Shown piece after piece: positions 22,039 through 41,377 of a DNA stretch of 64,000 nt. The DNA is taken from the NCBI GenBank assembly GCA_963978895.1, contig OZ022245.1, forward strand, positions 28,341,043 to 28,405,042. Reading direction: 5' to 3'. Numbering within the stretch: the stretch's first letter is position 1; every line of letters begins with the position of its first letter. Position numbers and translations under genes: made by a program. This DNA is from Erpobdella octoculata (Eukaryota > Annelida > Clitellata > Hirudinida > Erpobdellidae). The notes under the pieces were generated by a model. The model was not told the DNA's origin. It worked only from the letters and a program-made list of their open reading frames with translations, and searched no databases.

Positions 22039-25000
22039 ATGCAGACCGCAGGTGGTCGCTCCATCAATCGACTGAGTGAAGACGTCGTCAACAGAATTGC
22101 AGCAGGTGAAGTCATTCAAAGGCCAGCCAATGCTATAAAGGAGATGTTGGAGAACAGGTATCTTTTTTATTATTATATGTTTGCTACTTTATTACATGGA
22201 AGTGATCTTTGTAATTAATTTGGCGTAATGCAATAAATTTATCAATATTTGTCGGCCATTAACTTTTGTTAACTTTTCACAGCCTGGATGCTAAGTCGAC
22301 CAGTATATCTGTGGTTCTTAAGGATGGAGGTTTAAAATTTCTGCAGATCCAAGACAACGGGACAGGAATCAAGGTTAACGAAGCAGAAATGAACGTCTTC
22401 TTACCGACAACTTCTTAAATGTTGAATAAAAGTCCTTATTATTATCATCTGCTTTTCTTCCTTCGCTTACAGAGAGCAGACATGGACATTGTCTGTGAAA
22501 GATTCACCACCAGCAAACTAAGCAAATTCGAGGATCTTACAGGGATTTCAACGTACGGTTTCAGGGGCGAGGCTTTGGCCAGCATCAGCCACGTTGCTCA
22601 CGTCGCAATCGTTTCAAAGACGGCTGATTCTCTGTGTGCTTATAAGTAAGGAGAAACTGTTGATTGATGTGTAGTGATTTTTTAATTATTTCTTAGATTC
22701 AGATTAAAGAATATATTTTTTAATGAATATTCATATATTTTAATGAGAAATTTTGAATAATTTATTCGATAGAGGATGCTATGCAGATGGAAAACTGAAA
22801 GAAAACCTAAAAACTTGCGCCGGAAACGTCGGGACCCAAATAACCGTTTGTAGTATTGATTTATGCAAATTAAATAATTTATTCTTATTTGCTTAGCCAA
22901 TTACAAAAAAGAGAGGTGTAAAAAACATTAATTTATTAATGTCTTCAAGGTTGAGGACTTATTCTACAACGTACCAATGAGAAGGCACGCATTGAAAAGC
23001 ACCTCGGAAGAACACAACAAAGTTGTTGACGTAGTCACCAAGTTAGTTGTAAACGATACGGTTTAATTGTAGTGGTCGGCGGTGGTGATGATAGTAGCTG
23101 TAGTCTTGGTGGTCGTGATGATAATAACAATAGATTTATGAATTTAGAATTGATTGATTGTCAACATTGCTCTGTCAAATTTCTGTGCTCATTCAGGTAT
23201 GCCGTTCACAACCCGCTCGTTGGATTCTCTGTCAAAAAGGTAGATTTATTATGACGCTTGGTTGTTTTTTTTTTTTGGAAAGACCTTGACATTTAGCAAT
23301 CATACTTGAACTAGATCCAGTGTCCTTGAAGTCCTTCAGGATTTACGCCACTCTAAATATTGTCAAACATTATTATTATTATTATTATTATTATAGATCG
23401 ATTAAGCTCAACTCATTCTGCAAGAAACACTTTCTTTGACACTCTGCTCCAGCTGACGTAGCTGACTACCATGAGAGATGTCTAGCTCTATTCGAACTGC
23501 GTCACCTTATACTTTAAATAAAAACTTTCCTGAATGTAGTTTCATTTTCATTTCTACAGCAAAACGACTCTGGAGTAGACGTCCGAACTCCGTCGAATTC
23601 TACGAAAGTGGAAAACATTCGTCTCTTGTACGGCAACTCCATATCCAGGTGATTATCTCATTAATTATTACTTCATTTATGCCAACTCATTGATTCGTTT
23701 ATGTCAAACTTTATTTACTTGGTGAAAAATTATAATATAAAGTTTTAATTTGATTTTTATTTTAGTAATAATTTTGTGTTTATTTATAATTTGATTTTAT
23801 TAATTAATTATTAAAATTATATTTATTTCAATCGCAGAGAACTTCTGACACTGACTCACGAGGAACAACGGCTATGTTTCAAGATGGATGGCCTGGTGAC
23901 CAATGCCAATTATTCTTCCAAGAAACGTTTTTTCATACTTTTCATAAATCGTCAGTTTTTTGTTTCGTTGTTGTTTTGTGATTGTCAGTTTTTGATGTTT
24001 TTTCTATTTTAAACAAAAATTTAATTTGTCATTTAACAAGATCGTCTGGTTGAGTCTGCCGACCTGAGGAAAGCCATTGAAAATTTATACGCAGCATACC
24101 TACCGAAGGGCACCTATCCATTTGTGTACATCAGGTAATTAGGGATGTGCTGATCATTCTTATTTATTTTTAAAAGTAATTTATATAATACAGTATCTTT
24201 TGTTTTGGTACAGTACAGTCTAGCTATATTTTATATAATTATTATAATTATGTTTGAATAATTAAACTAAGACTATGATTTGATTGGCTGACTTAGTTAT
24301 TTATTATTCATTTATTCGTTGTTCTGCTGTTGCAGCTTGGAAATATCTCCACAAAACATCGACGTGAATGTCCATCCGACGAAAAGCGAAGTCCACTTTC
24401 TGAACGAGATTGAAATCTTCGATGTCGTCCAACGAAAACTCGACACCTGTCTTCTCGGAGCCAATAACTCGAGGACGTATTTCACCCAGGTGAGTCAGGG
24501 CTTGACGATCATCCTGCATCTGATTGGCGCGGCCTGTACTTTGACCGCTGGAACGCATTTTCAAGGTCATATTTCGATTTGTTATCGTTGAGGAATTTTA
24601 AGGAATCGTTGACTCTTGTAGATGATGTTGCCAACGAAAATCAACGAAGACGATGTGCAGAAAGTGGATTCAAACGGAAGTCTCAATGCCAGCTTCACAG
24701 TCAGAAGCGACTCGAAGGCAAGGAAACTGGATGCCTATCTCGTTCCTAGCTTCAACAACAACAATAGTACTAATCTTGGGAGTGTAGTCAACTTTAGGGA
24801 GGATGACAAACGAGATGGCAGCAGTTCCGAAGCATCCAAGATGGCGGTCGATGATGACGATGATGATGACTGCATCATTGCTGTAGAAGAGGCAGACATC
24901 ATGTTGCAGTAGGTGGTGGTGATGATGATGATTGTGGAGCTATTTCACTGAAACCGTATGTAAGTGTTTGAATCGTGTTGGTGAAATTTACAGATCAAGA

Positions 25001-26418
25001 AAAAGTAAAGAACACGCTTCAAGTGATGATGCTGGTGCTTTGTCAGGTCCTATTTCATCATCATCATTGTCACTACCTCAAATCTCATCATCATCATCAG
25101 CACCAACCACATCATCATCATCAGCACCAACCACATCATCATTATCAACACCAGTCACATCGTCATCCACAACACGAAGGAAAATTGTGTTGTCAAGCGT
25201 GCTCCAGCTGCAGAAAGAAATTGAATCTAATACTCATGTCGGTTGGTGTCAGATGTTGTTACGTGATTTCTGATTGGCTGACTCTTAGTTATTTTTGACT
25301 GCATGATTGGTCAGCTGTTTTAGTGATGATTTATGATTGGTCTAGGATCTAGGATTGCTTTAATACGTAGGTCTTCCAACCGGTATTATAGTTGAGATTT
25401 TTTAATGTTATAAATATATGATAATTTCATTAATATATAAAATAGTAATAAATAATTTTTAATTAAAGGCTTAAGAGAAATCTTGAAAAATTCAACTTTT
25501 GTTGGGTGTGTCGATGTTGATCACATTCTTCTTCAACATCAGACCAGACTCTATCTTGTCAATTTGTCAAGGCTCAGGTGCTTGTTTTTCTCTCTTTTTT
25601 CCCATCTCTTTATATTCACTTTTTTTCTATTTCATTTTATAGTTTTTTATTCATGACTAATAGCTTTAAAAATGAAATAACCTAATAAAAATTAATTCAT
25701 CTACTCAACATATTTTTTTTATAATTTCTTCCGAATAACAGTCAGGAGTTGTTCTATCAGATGGTCATATTCGACTTCAGCAACTTCGGTGTGATGAAAC
25801 TCTCGGTGAGAATCTTGCGTCGTAAAATAATATTATAACGTGTAACAAAAGAAAGCATTCGGTTGCAGATTTTTTAAATTAATGCACCCTCTAATCCAGG
25901 AACCGGTTTCGATATACGAGCTTTCCATGCTGGCACTGGACAGTCTCGAAAGTGGGTGGAGTCCGGGGGATGGACCGAAGGAGGAGCTATCTGGCTTCGT
26001 GGTCAGCCTCCTCCAATCAAAAGCTGAGATGCTGTGGGATTATTTCAGCCTGCAAATAAGCAAGGTAGGCGAATTGTGGTTTGAGAGCTTTGAATTTGTT
26101 TGCGAAAATATTTAAAATGATTATTTTTAAATTAATTTAATTTTCAGGATGGAAACCTGTGCACTTTGCCTCTTCTGATGAACAACTACTTTCCCCAGTT
26201 GGATGACCTGCCTAAGTTTGTCATAAGACTTGCCACGGAGGTAAGTAAGTGTTGTCGGTTGTTGTTGTGCGGTCGGCCGTGAAAGTCCGCTTAGAAAAAA
26301 GTAGTCGTCGATCGCGATCCGGCGGGGCTGAGAATCGTTCACAGATTCAATTTGTTCGTTGCTGATCGAGATCATTATAAATGTATCTTTTATTTTTACA
26401 TATTCTTGAAGTTTACTT

Positions 26419-26472
<54 letters not shown>

Positions 26473-26917
26473 ACAGGTAGACTGGGAAAAAGAAAAGAAC
26501 TGTTTCAAGACGATGGCAGAAGAACTCAGTCGATTCTACGTCCTCAAGAAAGAATTCTGTGACACTGAGAAAGCTGACCTTGAAGTTGATGACCTTTCAG
26601 TGGGAGGAGCCAATGAAGATCAAAAGAATGGTAGTGGTGGTGGTGAAAATGATATTAGCATTAGAATGGATTTAAGCGATGATGCTGAAGTCCTTTCGTT
26701 TGCTGCTAAAAGTGAATCTAATAATAATCGTGGGATTCCCCCCGAAAGTGAAATCGAAAGCAAAGATTGCGAGGAGCAATGGAAATGGTCTGTAGAGCAT
26801 GCCATCTACCCAGCTCTCAAGAGTATATTCCTTCCCCCCAAGAAATGTGCCAATGATGGGAGCCTGCTGCAGTTAGCCAACCTGCCTGATCTCTACAAAG
26901 TTTTCGAGAGATGCTGA
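22039..26917 (+). CDS. MLH1: DNA mismatch repair protein MLH1
   Basis: Seventeen exons: 22039-22157, 22283-22373, 22473-22645, 22773-22845, 22950-23041, 23197-23239, 23560-23648, 23838-23950, 24041-24134, 24336-24489, 24622-24908, 24994-25241, 25469-25577, 25742-25805, 25900-26064, 26148-26240, 26477-26917. They join into 815 residues, longer than the human protein (756). The GHKL ATPase motifs are intact: [20 protein letters not shown] with the catalytic Glu, IQDNGTGI, and [18 protein letters not shown]. Then come the transducer ([24 protein letters not shown]), a Ser/Thr-rich linker, and the C-terminal dimerisation domain. It ends exactly in [14 protein letters not shown], the conserved MLH1 C-terminus that completes the MutL-alpha nuclease site. 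It acts in the nucleus with PMS2/PMS1 partners and is predicted to be functional. Confidence 0.97.
26423..26472. repeat. (CT)n microsatellite at the last MLH1 acceptor
   Basis: About 25 ct units run directly into TAACAG, so the microsatellite serves as the polypyrimidine tract of the final MLH1 intron. Confidence 0.95.
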
Positions 26918-27471
26918 ATAGCTTGTAAGATGATTGCCGATTGAATGACTACTCTTTCAGCCAATCAAATCTCAAGAAAGTTTGCCGTGAGTTAAATGTA
27001 TCGAATGCTTGCTAAGAATGCCGAGACTATTTAATGCTTGTTGAATATTTTGTGTTTGTTTGTTTGTTTCAAGATTCAGATTTTAACCACTTGATGTAGT
27101 CACTCATTGCTGAATAAGTCAATGGGAGGAAGTTATTTATGGAAACGATTGAACACTCAATACTGTTGAGTTATAAATTAAACTTTTAAAATGAAAGCAT
27201 GTCAAAATGGCAAACAAAAATTAAATAAATAAAAAAACACTCAAAAAGCAGCTCTTAAAAAATCCAGGAATTCTTTTAAATGAAGTAGTCTAATCTTGTT
27301 CTTAGTTTGCAAGTACACACTTAAGTATCATTTATTATTCAAGTATTTACACAAAAGAATAGTAAAGCAAGGTACATCATGTCATTTTAGTTCCAGCTCT
27401 AAACCAATCCTTAACTGAATCCGATTAGCTTAGGAAAACCGGGACTGTTCGGTTGTTAAGATCAGATAGTC
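26918..27471. other. Convergent 3' region of MLH1 and the SLC6 gene
   Basis: AAATAAATAAA near 27222 may serve MLH1. TTTATT at 27331-27336 is a candidate AATAAA signal for the minus-strand SLC6 gene. No other gene was seen. Confidence 0.5.
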
Positions 27472-30400
27472 TCAGAATTTTACCGAATCGTCTATGTAGA
27501 CATGTCGAACGTGATTGGTCGGTATGGATGGATCAGAGGCCGTCCACAGTTCATTGTCGGTGTAACCGTGGTTTGCGTGGCCTACAGTTCCTATGGTGCC
27601 TTTTTCGTTGTTATATTTCGCAATTGTACCATCGATTCCGCTAGTTTCGGTTGTGTGCAGTCGTCTTTCGTAGCGACCCGATCTGTTTTCGTCCAACGCT
27701 GGGCCCCATCCTTCTCTGGGTTTGTTCACCAGTGTCAGAACCTGCGTCGGAAATAATAATTAATTTAGAGTTAAGCCTGTGTTCCGTACTAAACCGGCTG
27801 TAATGTAGTATGTCACTCAGGTTAAAGCAGGACCGGGTGAATGGCTACCACTCTGCCCATCTGGCGTAGAGAAATTTTGACCAGCGGAAACAGCGTGGGA
27901 TTGAAACCTTATCTCGTCTTTTCCTTCCAAAAGACGTCAATGACTGACGGGGAACTCGGGAAAGATGGCCAAGTCAGGGTCTGGGTTGAAGCCTGAGCGT
28001 CTAATTATCCGAAATTGCGCACTTTACTTAAAGCAGGTAGACCTACCTTATATCCACCGTCCAGACAATAACGGATGAGTGCAACCAGCGGTATGAAGAC
28101 GACGCAGATGCCAACGATGAGCCACTCCACGGCTTGAGAATAGGATGGATAGTGATACCTTCCTGAGAACAACGTCAACGGCTTGTACTGTATTGCCACG
28201 AAGATCGTCGTGAACTGTAGAAATTATAATACTTCATTGTCAATAAAGTGTCCACTTTAGTTGTTTCTGTTTTATTTTTTCAAAAAATTTACGAACCAAT
28301 AGGACGATAGGCGTTAGGACTACCCAGGTAACTCGAAAGTAGATGTTTGGCTTAACGCCTAGCATCATGCTGATATCGTCGAAAAATCTCCTGAAACCTT
28401 TGTAATCATAAATTCAGCTGTGTCTGATTGTGTCGAGTGTAGCAATAATAGTTGTTATTACTAAGCCGCGAATGTATAAACTCATCAATTATATATGCCG
28501 AACAGCCGACAGCTTACCGTAGATGTAGTTCAAAACCATGACCTCAAAAAGGCCTGTGATCAGCAGAGGAAATCCGCTGAGAGCGGCGTCTACGAGACAA
28601 AACAAATAAAATCCTCCCTAGAAATAAAGAAGAAATAAGATAGATTGCGTCTTTGGAATACAATAATTACGTTTCACTTACATTTGAAACCATGGATAGC
28701 CCGATGAGGTAAAAGATTAGGCAGAAGACCACTCGGAAGATGATAACTCGTTGAGCGGATCGCCTGAGTAGAGTCGGAAATTCGTCCATCATAGCACAGA
28801 AGAAACATTCTACTATAGAAAACTGGAATTGATAAAATTCAGATATAAATATGATGGCCGTCAAAGAGAAATCACTTGGCTTATTAAATTACTCTGTCTG
28901 TTACGGTTAGATATGTAAATATGAATGAAATTTTTCAAACATTCAGAAATTTGAGCAAGAAATCACAGAACAAACATATAAACTGTCCAAAGAAACGGCA
29001 ACCAACCATAGAGCTCAGGCCTAACATCATCATCATCAGGAAGAAAAGGACGCTCCACACTGGAGCACCTGGCATGGTACTGAGAGCTTCTGGATAAACG
29101 ACGAACACTAAACCAGGTCCTGTTATAATAATATTAATACCGAAACTATAATCAGCACTCAAGTAAACTGATAAATATTCATGAACTACAAGATGTGATT
29201 CGTTGAATAAATCATCACGAAGTGACCTACTGACCGCTGGCGGCCACGCTGGCGACTTCAACATTTTTTTGAGTAGCCATGTATCCGAGGACGGAGAAAA
29301 TAGCAAATCCACCGTAGAAGCTGGTGAGACAGTTGATGATCGGTACCAGTAGAGAATCTCTGTTGTAGATACATAGTTTTTTAATTAATATTTTAATTAT
29401 TTAATTATTATTATTATTAGTATTATAGTCTTAGCAATTGGCTAATACTACCTCTGACAGTTGTTGTTAAAATTGTTGTAGCTGGCCATGGCAATTAATC
29501 CTCCTGTGCACGTGCTCAACGAGAAGAAAATTTGCGTTCCTGCATCGCTCCAGACCTACGTGCAATGTGTACGCAATGTATACCTATCACCCGGTCGTTA
29601 AACATTTTACATGAATTATTAAATTAATCTAATAAATCGATAAATCTCTTACCTTGGCTTCTGCCAGTTTCGACCAAACAGGGTTAAGATAGAAATATAT
29701 GCCCTTCCATGCGCCTTCCAAGGTCACGCCCCTGACTAACATCACCGTCAATAAAACATAAGGAAACGTAGATGTAACGTAAACAACCTGTCAACCAATC
29801 GTTTTCGATTTATTAATCAGCTGTCAATTATATTGAACCGAGTGACCTTCACCCGATTTTATATATTAACCCTCACCTTTCCAAGAGAGGAAATGCCTTT
29901 GATAAGGACGACAAAGACGATGAGCCAACTGAGAGCCAAGCAGACTGCAAGCTGCCAAACGATGGTGCCAGTGTTCTCGAAACCGTCAGACATTTGAAGA
30001 ACTTTTCGACTGGATAATAAAATCTATATATATAAAAGAACATGTCCTGACTGACTGACTGACTGACTGATAATCAACGCCGAGATCAAACGCCTCATCC
30101 TAGGAACGTGAAATTTGGAACTTATATTACTTTTATAGCGTAAACATCCGCTAAGAAAGGATTTTTGAAAATTTTGCTCCTGAAGGGAAGAAACTAGAAA
30201 ACAAACTTTTTTCTAAAACAATGTATATCTCAAAAACCAAAAATGAGGACATTTTGAAATTTGGTATATGGATTCTTCTTGAAAAATAAAAAGATACGTG
30301 TTTCACCATTTTTTGAAAATTCGGTTTCCCGGACCTCAAATGTTGGTTGGAAAATAGGGTTATTTGGTTTTTAAAGTAGCTGCTACTCAAAAACTGTGAA

Positions 30401-33153
30401 TGCTACAGGAGTAAAAATTAGTATTTAGTTTCTACTCCCAAAATAATGAAATAAATGTTTTAGCATTTTCTAAAAATTTGGTTTCCAGGACTTCAAATGT
30501 GGGGTGGAAAATAGGGTTATTTGTTTTTCAAACTAACTGCTACTCAAAAACTGTAAATACCACAGATGTAAAAATTAGTATTTAGTTTCTATTCTAAAAA
30601 TAAAGATATACGTGTTTTACCATTTTTTTAAAATTTGGTTTCCAGGACCTCAAATGTGGGATGGAAAATAATGTTATTTGGTTTTTAATGTAATTGCTAC
30701 TCGAAAAATGTAGATGCTGCAGGAGTAAAAATGAGTATTTGGTTTCTACTCCAGAAATAATGATATACGTGTTTTACCATTTTTTGAAACTTTGGTTTCC
30801 AGGACTTCAAATTTGCGGTGGAAAATAGGATTACTTGGTTTTTAAAGTAACTGCTACTCAAAAACTGTAAATGCTACAAAAGTAAAAATAGTTTATTTAG
30901 TTTCTACTCTAAAAATAATGATATTTGGCTTCCAGGACCTCAAATATGAAGTGGAAAAAGGGTTATTTGATTTTAAAATAACTGCTACTCAAAAACTGTA
31001 AGTGCTACAGATGTGAAAATTGGTATTTTGAGGTTTTGTGCCGGTTAAAAGTAGATGAGTTTAGTTTATCACCGGACGGACGGGCCAAGCCGTTATTTTA
31101 GGGTCTTCATAAGGCCCTGCCTAAACCTTAAATCAAGGTAGGACGGGCCGAGATTTTTAACCAAGTATATAAACATTTTAGTGATTTTTCGGGTGTTCAG
31201 ACGGGCCGGGCTAAACCTGAAGTCAAGGTGGGACGGGCCGAAGTTTTTCATCAAGTATATAGAATTTCTAGGCCTGTGAAAACGGGCCGGGCCCATATTA
31301 GACGAGCCGTGCCGGGCCAGGATATTCGGTTTTTGAAACGGGCTGGGCCAAGTTGTCGACGGGCCGAGCCGAGACCTAAAAAATTGATCCGTGCAGTACT
31401 CTACTATGTATGCACGGTTCAAATTCTCTAATTTCATGCGAGCGAAGCCGCTACGGGCACTGCTAGTATATATATATCGGTGTTATCTTGGTAATAAAGT
31501 AGATTTTTTTATACTAGGGGTTAGTTGCATTTTTGCGCTAATAATAATAATAATGATTGGTTTATATTTGCATGCGTTATAAACAATTTATTAGTCTATA
31601 TTATTAGTGGTTATATTATTTCAAATTGGATTCGTTTTTAAGTTTTCGTATAAAACAGGTTATATACATTCCTACAGCAAGCTATTCGTAAATTAATTTC
31701 TATATTTTTCAATTTCGATTCGAGAGCTTTTCCGACGATAAAAGTTCTGCCCAAAAACGCGGAAGATCCCTGTTGTTATCAGCAAACAAACATGGTTGGA
31801 TAAGATATCAAACCTTTTTTTTTTTTGAATGGGCTGGATTATCCGTTAGATTGCACCTATCATTTCATGGAGACGAAGTAATATTAATAGCATGATTACG
31901 AGAGAGTTATTGCAATAGATTTATGTATCCATTGAGTTTTCCAATGTCGAGTTAATGATCATTTAAAAATTGTTATGAAGGAGTTATTTATTTGTGAATT
32001 ATTTGAGCGGAAAACTTAAAAAAAAAAGCGGAGCGGAAGAAATTAGTGGAGCGGGTGAGTTAAAATTTAAACTCACTAGAAAAACTCCTCGCTGGGACTT
32101 TTGAGTTCTGATGCTTCGATGCGAGTAAAATTCTTCATGATGAAAGTTTCATTTTCTGGATAAATAATCCAATTATCGTGCTATTATTCATTTTTAATGT
32201 TGTTAAGTATTTAAATATTGGCCTTTTTACCTCCTTTGCTCATGTTTTTGTAATCATCCGCCGTGGCGCAGTAAAAAGTGTTCCAAGCGTTGTTGCAGCC
32301 AGTCCAAGGAACGGTAGAAGACATGGAGGCAAAGAGGAAATATAGAGCCCAGGCAACTACGACGTTGTAATAAATGCTTATGACGGTATTGGCAGTTACC
32401 ATGGCGTATCCCAAACCTACCGGTAAGATTCAAATAAGGTGAAACAAGTTTTTAAGTTGTTTTTTTTTTAAGTTTTGACGATATTTTAGGAAATAAATGA
32501 AAAACATTATGGTTGAAAGTGCAAAGTGTTTGACTTCATTTTGAATAGCAAGCAAAGCACATTAACAAGTTAAATACAGATATAAATGTTTTATATAATG
32601 AAAATCATTGTATTTTTCTGCATTTTAACCTTTGAAAAAGGGGTTAACTTTCCAAATGGCGATCGGTCCGAGACTGGCAAACTGACCGAATGAGAGCTCA
32701 AGAAAGAAGAGTGGTATGCCTACCAAAAAGAGCATGCCAAAGTAGGGTATCAAAAACGCACCTGCGTAGAAGGATCAGAAACATAATTTATTATTTTTAA
32801 ATCGTAGTTGTATTTTTCATAAAAAAAAGTTTTCAAGACCCTAAAGAGCGGTTTTAGTTAAAAATTTAAGACTGCTCAAATCTTAGTTATATTGATCTAG
32901 AATCCAAGAAGTAGTTACAGATATTTTTTTTCAAATAAAACTGACAATGCAACAACACCTGAATCGTACCTACCAGTACCTATTCCATCTCCTCTACCTA
33001 CCTACCTACTTACTTCCACGTAGACTCACCTCCTCCGTTCTGATAGCACAAATATGGAAACCTCCATATGTTTCCAAGACCAACAGCGTAGCCGACGCAA
33101 GTTAAAATGAACTCGACTTTTCCGCCCCAATTGGCTCGTTTCTCTTCGGTCAT
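27472..33153 (-). CDS. SLC6 Na+/Cl- -dependent transporter, glycine-transporter type
   Basis: Minus-strand exons from the ATG: 33030-33153, 32630-32761, 32231-32416, 32077-32107 (31 nt), 29877-30009, 29653-29787, 29452-29555, 29235-29359, 29007-29119, 28682-28822, 28518-28617, 28297-28397, 28047-28214, 27472-27741. They sum to 620 residues with all phases matching. Twelve hydrophobic helices are expected. Landmarks are the TM1 signature [37 protein letters not shown] in TM3, an extracellular Cys pair ([10 protein letters not shown]), SPSEEFF before TM4, [11 protein letters not shown] in TM6, and VVYPEAL. It most resembles GlyT1/GlyT2 (SLC6A9/A5), plasma-membrane transporters that clear glycine using Na+ and Cl-. 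TM8 reads LGLSSMF where many paralogues have LGLDS/T. The cytoplasmic C-tail is unlike that of the vertebrate proteins. Substrate identity is inferred. Confidence 0.9.
30023..31466. mobile_element. Non-autonomous Helitron-like element
   Basis: It starts TCTATATATATAAAAG and ends GGGCACTGCTAG. The host A on the left and T on the right give the A|TC...CTAG|T structure expected of Helitrons, with no target duplication. Near the 5' end is a (GACT)n block. The interior is tandemly repetitive, and the 3' third is GC-rich (GGGCCGGGC-type). There is no Rep/helicase frame. It occupies the intron between the 31-nt exon and the 29877-30009 exon of the SLC6 gene. Orientation is given by the TC/CTAG ends as read on the plus strand, opposite to the gene. 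Confidence 0.75.
30240..31025. repeat. About 140-150-bp tandem repeats inside the Helitron-like element
   Basis: At least five diverged copies of a unit containing GGTTTCCAGGACCTCAAATG, then GCTACTCAAAAACTGTAAATG, then TTAGTTTCTACTC. Divergence between copies is well above that of the 10.75-kb repeat, suggesting an older array. Confidence 0.8.
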
Positions 33154-34779
33154 TTTTAGTCTGTTGTTGTTCCTTTGTAAAAGTTTTATGGATCTTACCT
33201 AAATTAATGTTTTTATTAACTGTTATAATATTTTTTTAAATCAGACTTCAAATAGCCCTTGATATTCCAGCTGAAAAAATCTAAACTATTTCTAAAGAGC
33301 CAGTAACAATTAAAACAGACAGATAGCTGCGTATGTATATACGTACGAAATGGAATTAAAAAATAAATATATTTCTATTGCAAAAAGCAGGCTTCTGACT
33401 GACAACGACCTATAATATGCGCTGTTGTCCTCTCTGCATATTCAACTTAACCTCTCTCGTGCTATCATCAACAAGATCGGTCTGACGACACCCGGGTTTT
33501 CTACGGCCCAGCCTAAGGAAATTGCCTGATGAGCAAACACTCGAATCGATGTCGAGAGATTTGCGGAAAGTTTTTGGACGATCGTTCGAGAAGTAGTAGT
33601 TGTAGTAGTGGTAGTAGTGCTTGTTACGACCTATCATAAGTCGTAGGTAGTAGTGGTAGTAGTTGTAGTAGTAGTGCTTGTTATGACCTATCATGAGTCG
33701 TAGGTATGTAGTGCTTGTTATAACCTATCATAACCTTATCGGCTCTCGAAAGAGAGCACGTGTAAGTGAAATCTATAAGTTGATCTAAATTGCTATAAAC
33801 ATCTACAACTCAAACATTCTATGTGTTTTTATATTTACATGCTTGTATATCAAAAGAATAAAGGGGAAGGAGAGAGAGAGTGGGATGATGTGATTCTATA
33901 GGATACAGTAACTGTAAACCCAGAGGAAGATGTTTGACACTTTGACAGGTTCTTTTGACTCCTGTGATGCAGTCCAGCCAGAATTCCTGAAATTTCCCAA
34001 AATACCACCTCCTAAAAACTCACTTATTTTAATTCGGGAACAATCATTCGATAAAGACAACTATGTGGTTTTGATCAATTATTTTAATATAGTTTGATAA
34101 TAATTAAAAATCAATCAGCGAATAACGATAGCAGCTGAAATTGTTAAACATTTTTTCACCAAAATAATTTTCTCTATTTTAATATCAAATAGAGTAAAAT
34201 TATGCGTATATTCATTATATACTAAAAAATTAAATTAATATATTATTAAAAAATAAATACTTTTACAGAAAATCCTATTTATTTGAACTGGAAATCGAAC
34301 ATCAAGGCATACGCGCCGCCAGCTAGCTTAGCATAGCTGCTGCTGCTAGCAGCTTTAGCTGCTGCTCCAGCGTACGACGTAGAGGCTTGGAATAATATGT
34401 CGGAGCCGCAAATATCTGCTTGAAACCGCTCCAGCGTAACCTTCAAGAAATATTGAGAAAAAAATCTACAAATCTTTTGTAAATTATTTATTATAGCATA
34501 AGAGCGATTTTTATTTATAGAAATCAATATTTCCACTGAAAGAGAAGATGCTGCTTTGAAGAACTGTTTTCAAATTTTTGTAGCGATTTTTTTCAATAAT
34601 TGAAAAACGTTAAAATTAAAAAGGGAGGTTAAGTATATTACGTTTCGTACAAGAAATCAAAGATATTCCTCCGCATTGTTTACCAACAACGTATATGGAC
34701 TATTTGCACTAATAAAAAAAGTTAGATAAATCTCTATTTAAAAGTTTTTCTAAAAAGAAACATTAAAGTCAACACAATC
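33154..34779. other. Divergent intergenic region (SLC6 / synaptogyrin)
   Basis: Mostly AT-rich. At 33592-33735 there are about 2.5 tandem copies of a roughly 65-bp unit (CTTGTTATGACCTATCATRAGTCGTAGG plus TAGTAGTGGTAG runs). At 33410-33590 there is a moderately GC-rich minus-strand open stretch (SLDIDSSVCSSGNFLRLG) and at 34279-34450 an Ala/Ser-rich one. Neither has splice or family support. The promoters of both genes must be here. Confidence 0.45.
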
Positions 34780-40899
<6,120 letters not shown>

Positions 40900-41097
40900 A
40901 TGATTATACCGGTGAGATGTTTCAGCTGTGGCAAGGTGATCGGGAACAAGTGGGAACAGTATATGGCACTCCTGCAGGCTGGTTATTCAGAAAGTGAATC
41001 ACTGGATGTTCTCGGACTGAAGAGGTACTGCTGTCGACGCATGCTTTTAAGTCACGTGGATTTGATTGATAAACTTCTGTATTATCAGCCAGCTTGA
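40900..41097 (+). CDS. POLR2L: RNA polymerases I, II and III subunit RPB10 (RPABC5)
   Basis: One exon codes for 65 residues, against 67 in human. It starts [19 protein letters not shown] and contains [20 protein letters not shown]. The four zinc ligands, C7, C10, C44 and C45, are all present (CX2C...CC). RPB10 is the small essential subunit shared by the three nuclear polymerases, where it anchors the RPB3/RPB11-type assembly platform. The frame stays open upstream to about 40765, but the conserved start MIIPVRC fixes the ATG at 40900. Cactin begins 280 bp downstream on the same strand. No anomaly was seen. Confidence 0.97.
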   Translation: MIIPVRCFSCGKVIGNKWEQYMALLQAGYSESESLDVLGLKRYCCRRMLLSHVDLIDKLLYYQPA

Positions 41098-41197
41098 AGA
41101 AATAAATCGGGAAATAAAAAATATGTGACATTGACAAATAAATTTTATTTTCAATTGTAGTTTGTTTTTTTTTCTCAAATAAAAATAGATATTAATT

Positions 41198-41202
<5 letters not shown>

Positions 41203-41265
<63 letters not shown>
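41203..41265. repeat. (AT)n microsatellite between RPB10 and cactin
   Basis: A perfect at run of about 31 units, 110 bp upstream of the cactin ATG and so within its promoter region. Confidence 0.95.
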
Positions 41266-41268
<3 letters not shown>

Positions 41269-41377
41269 TATATACATATTTATGTTTATGTTTTGATATA
41301 AATCTGTTTCCTTTTCAACACGTCCATGACGATAAAAACATTAGTTGAGCACAGTTTTTGTTATAATTTGCGTATAA

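Noticed and set aside
33410..33694. Minus-strand frame (SLDIDSSVCSSGNFLRLG) upstream of the SLC6 gene
   Set aside because: Half of it is a TAG-rich tandem repeat, and no family or splice link to the transporter start at 33153 was found.
34279..34536. Ala/Ser-rich minus-strand frame near synaptogyrin
   Set aside because: It resembles the GGAY start of synaptogyrin only superficially, lies on the wrong strand and has no splice context.
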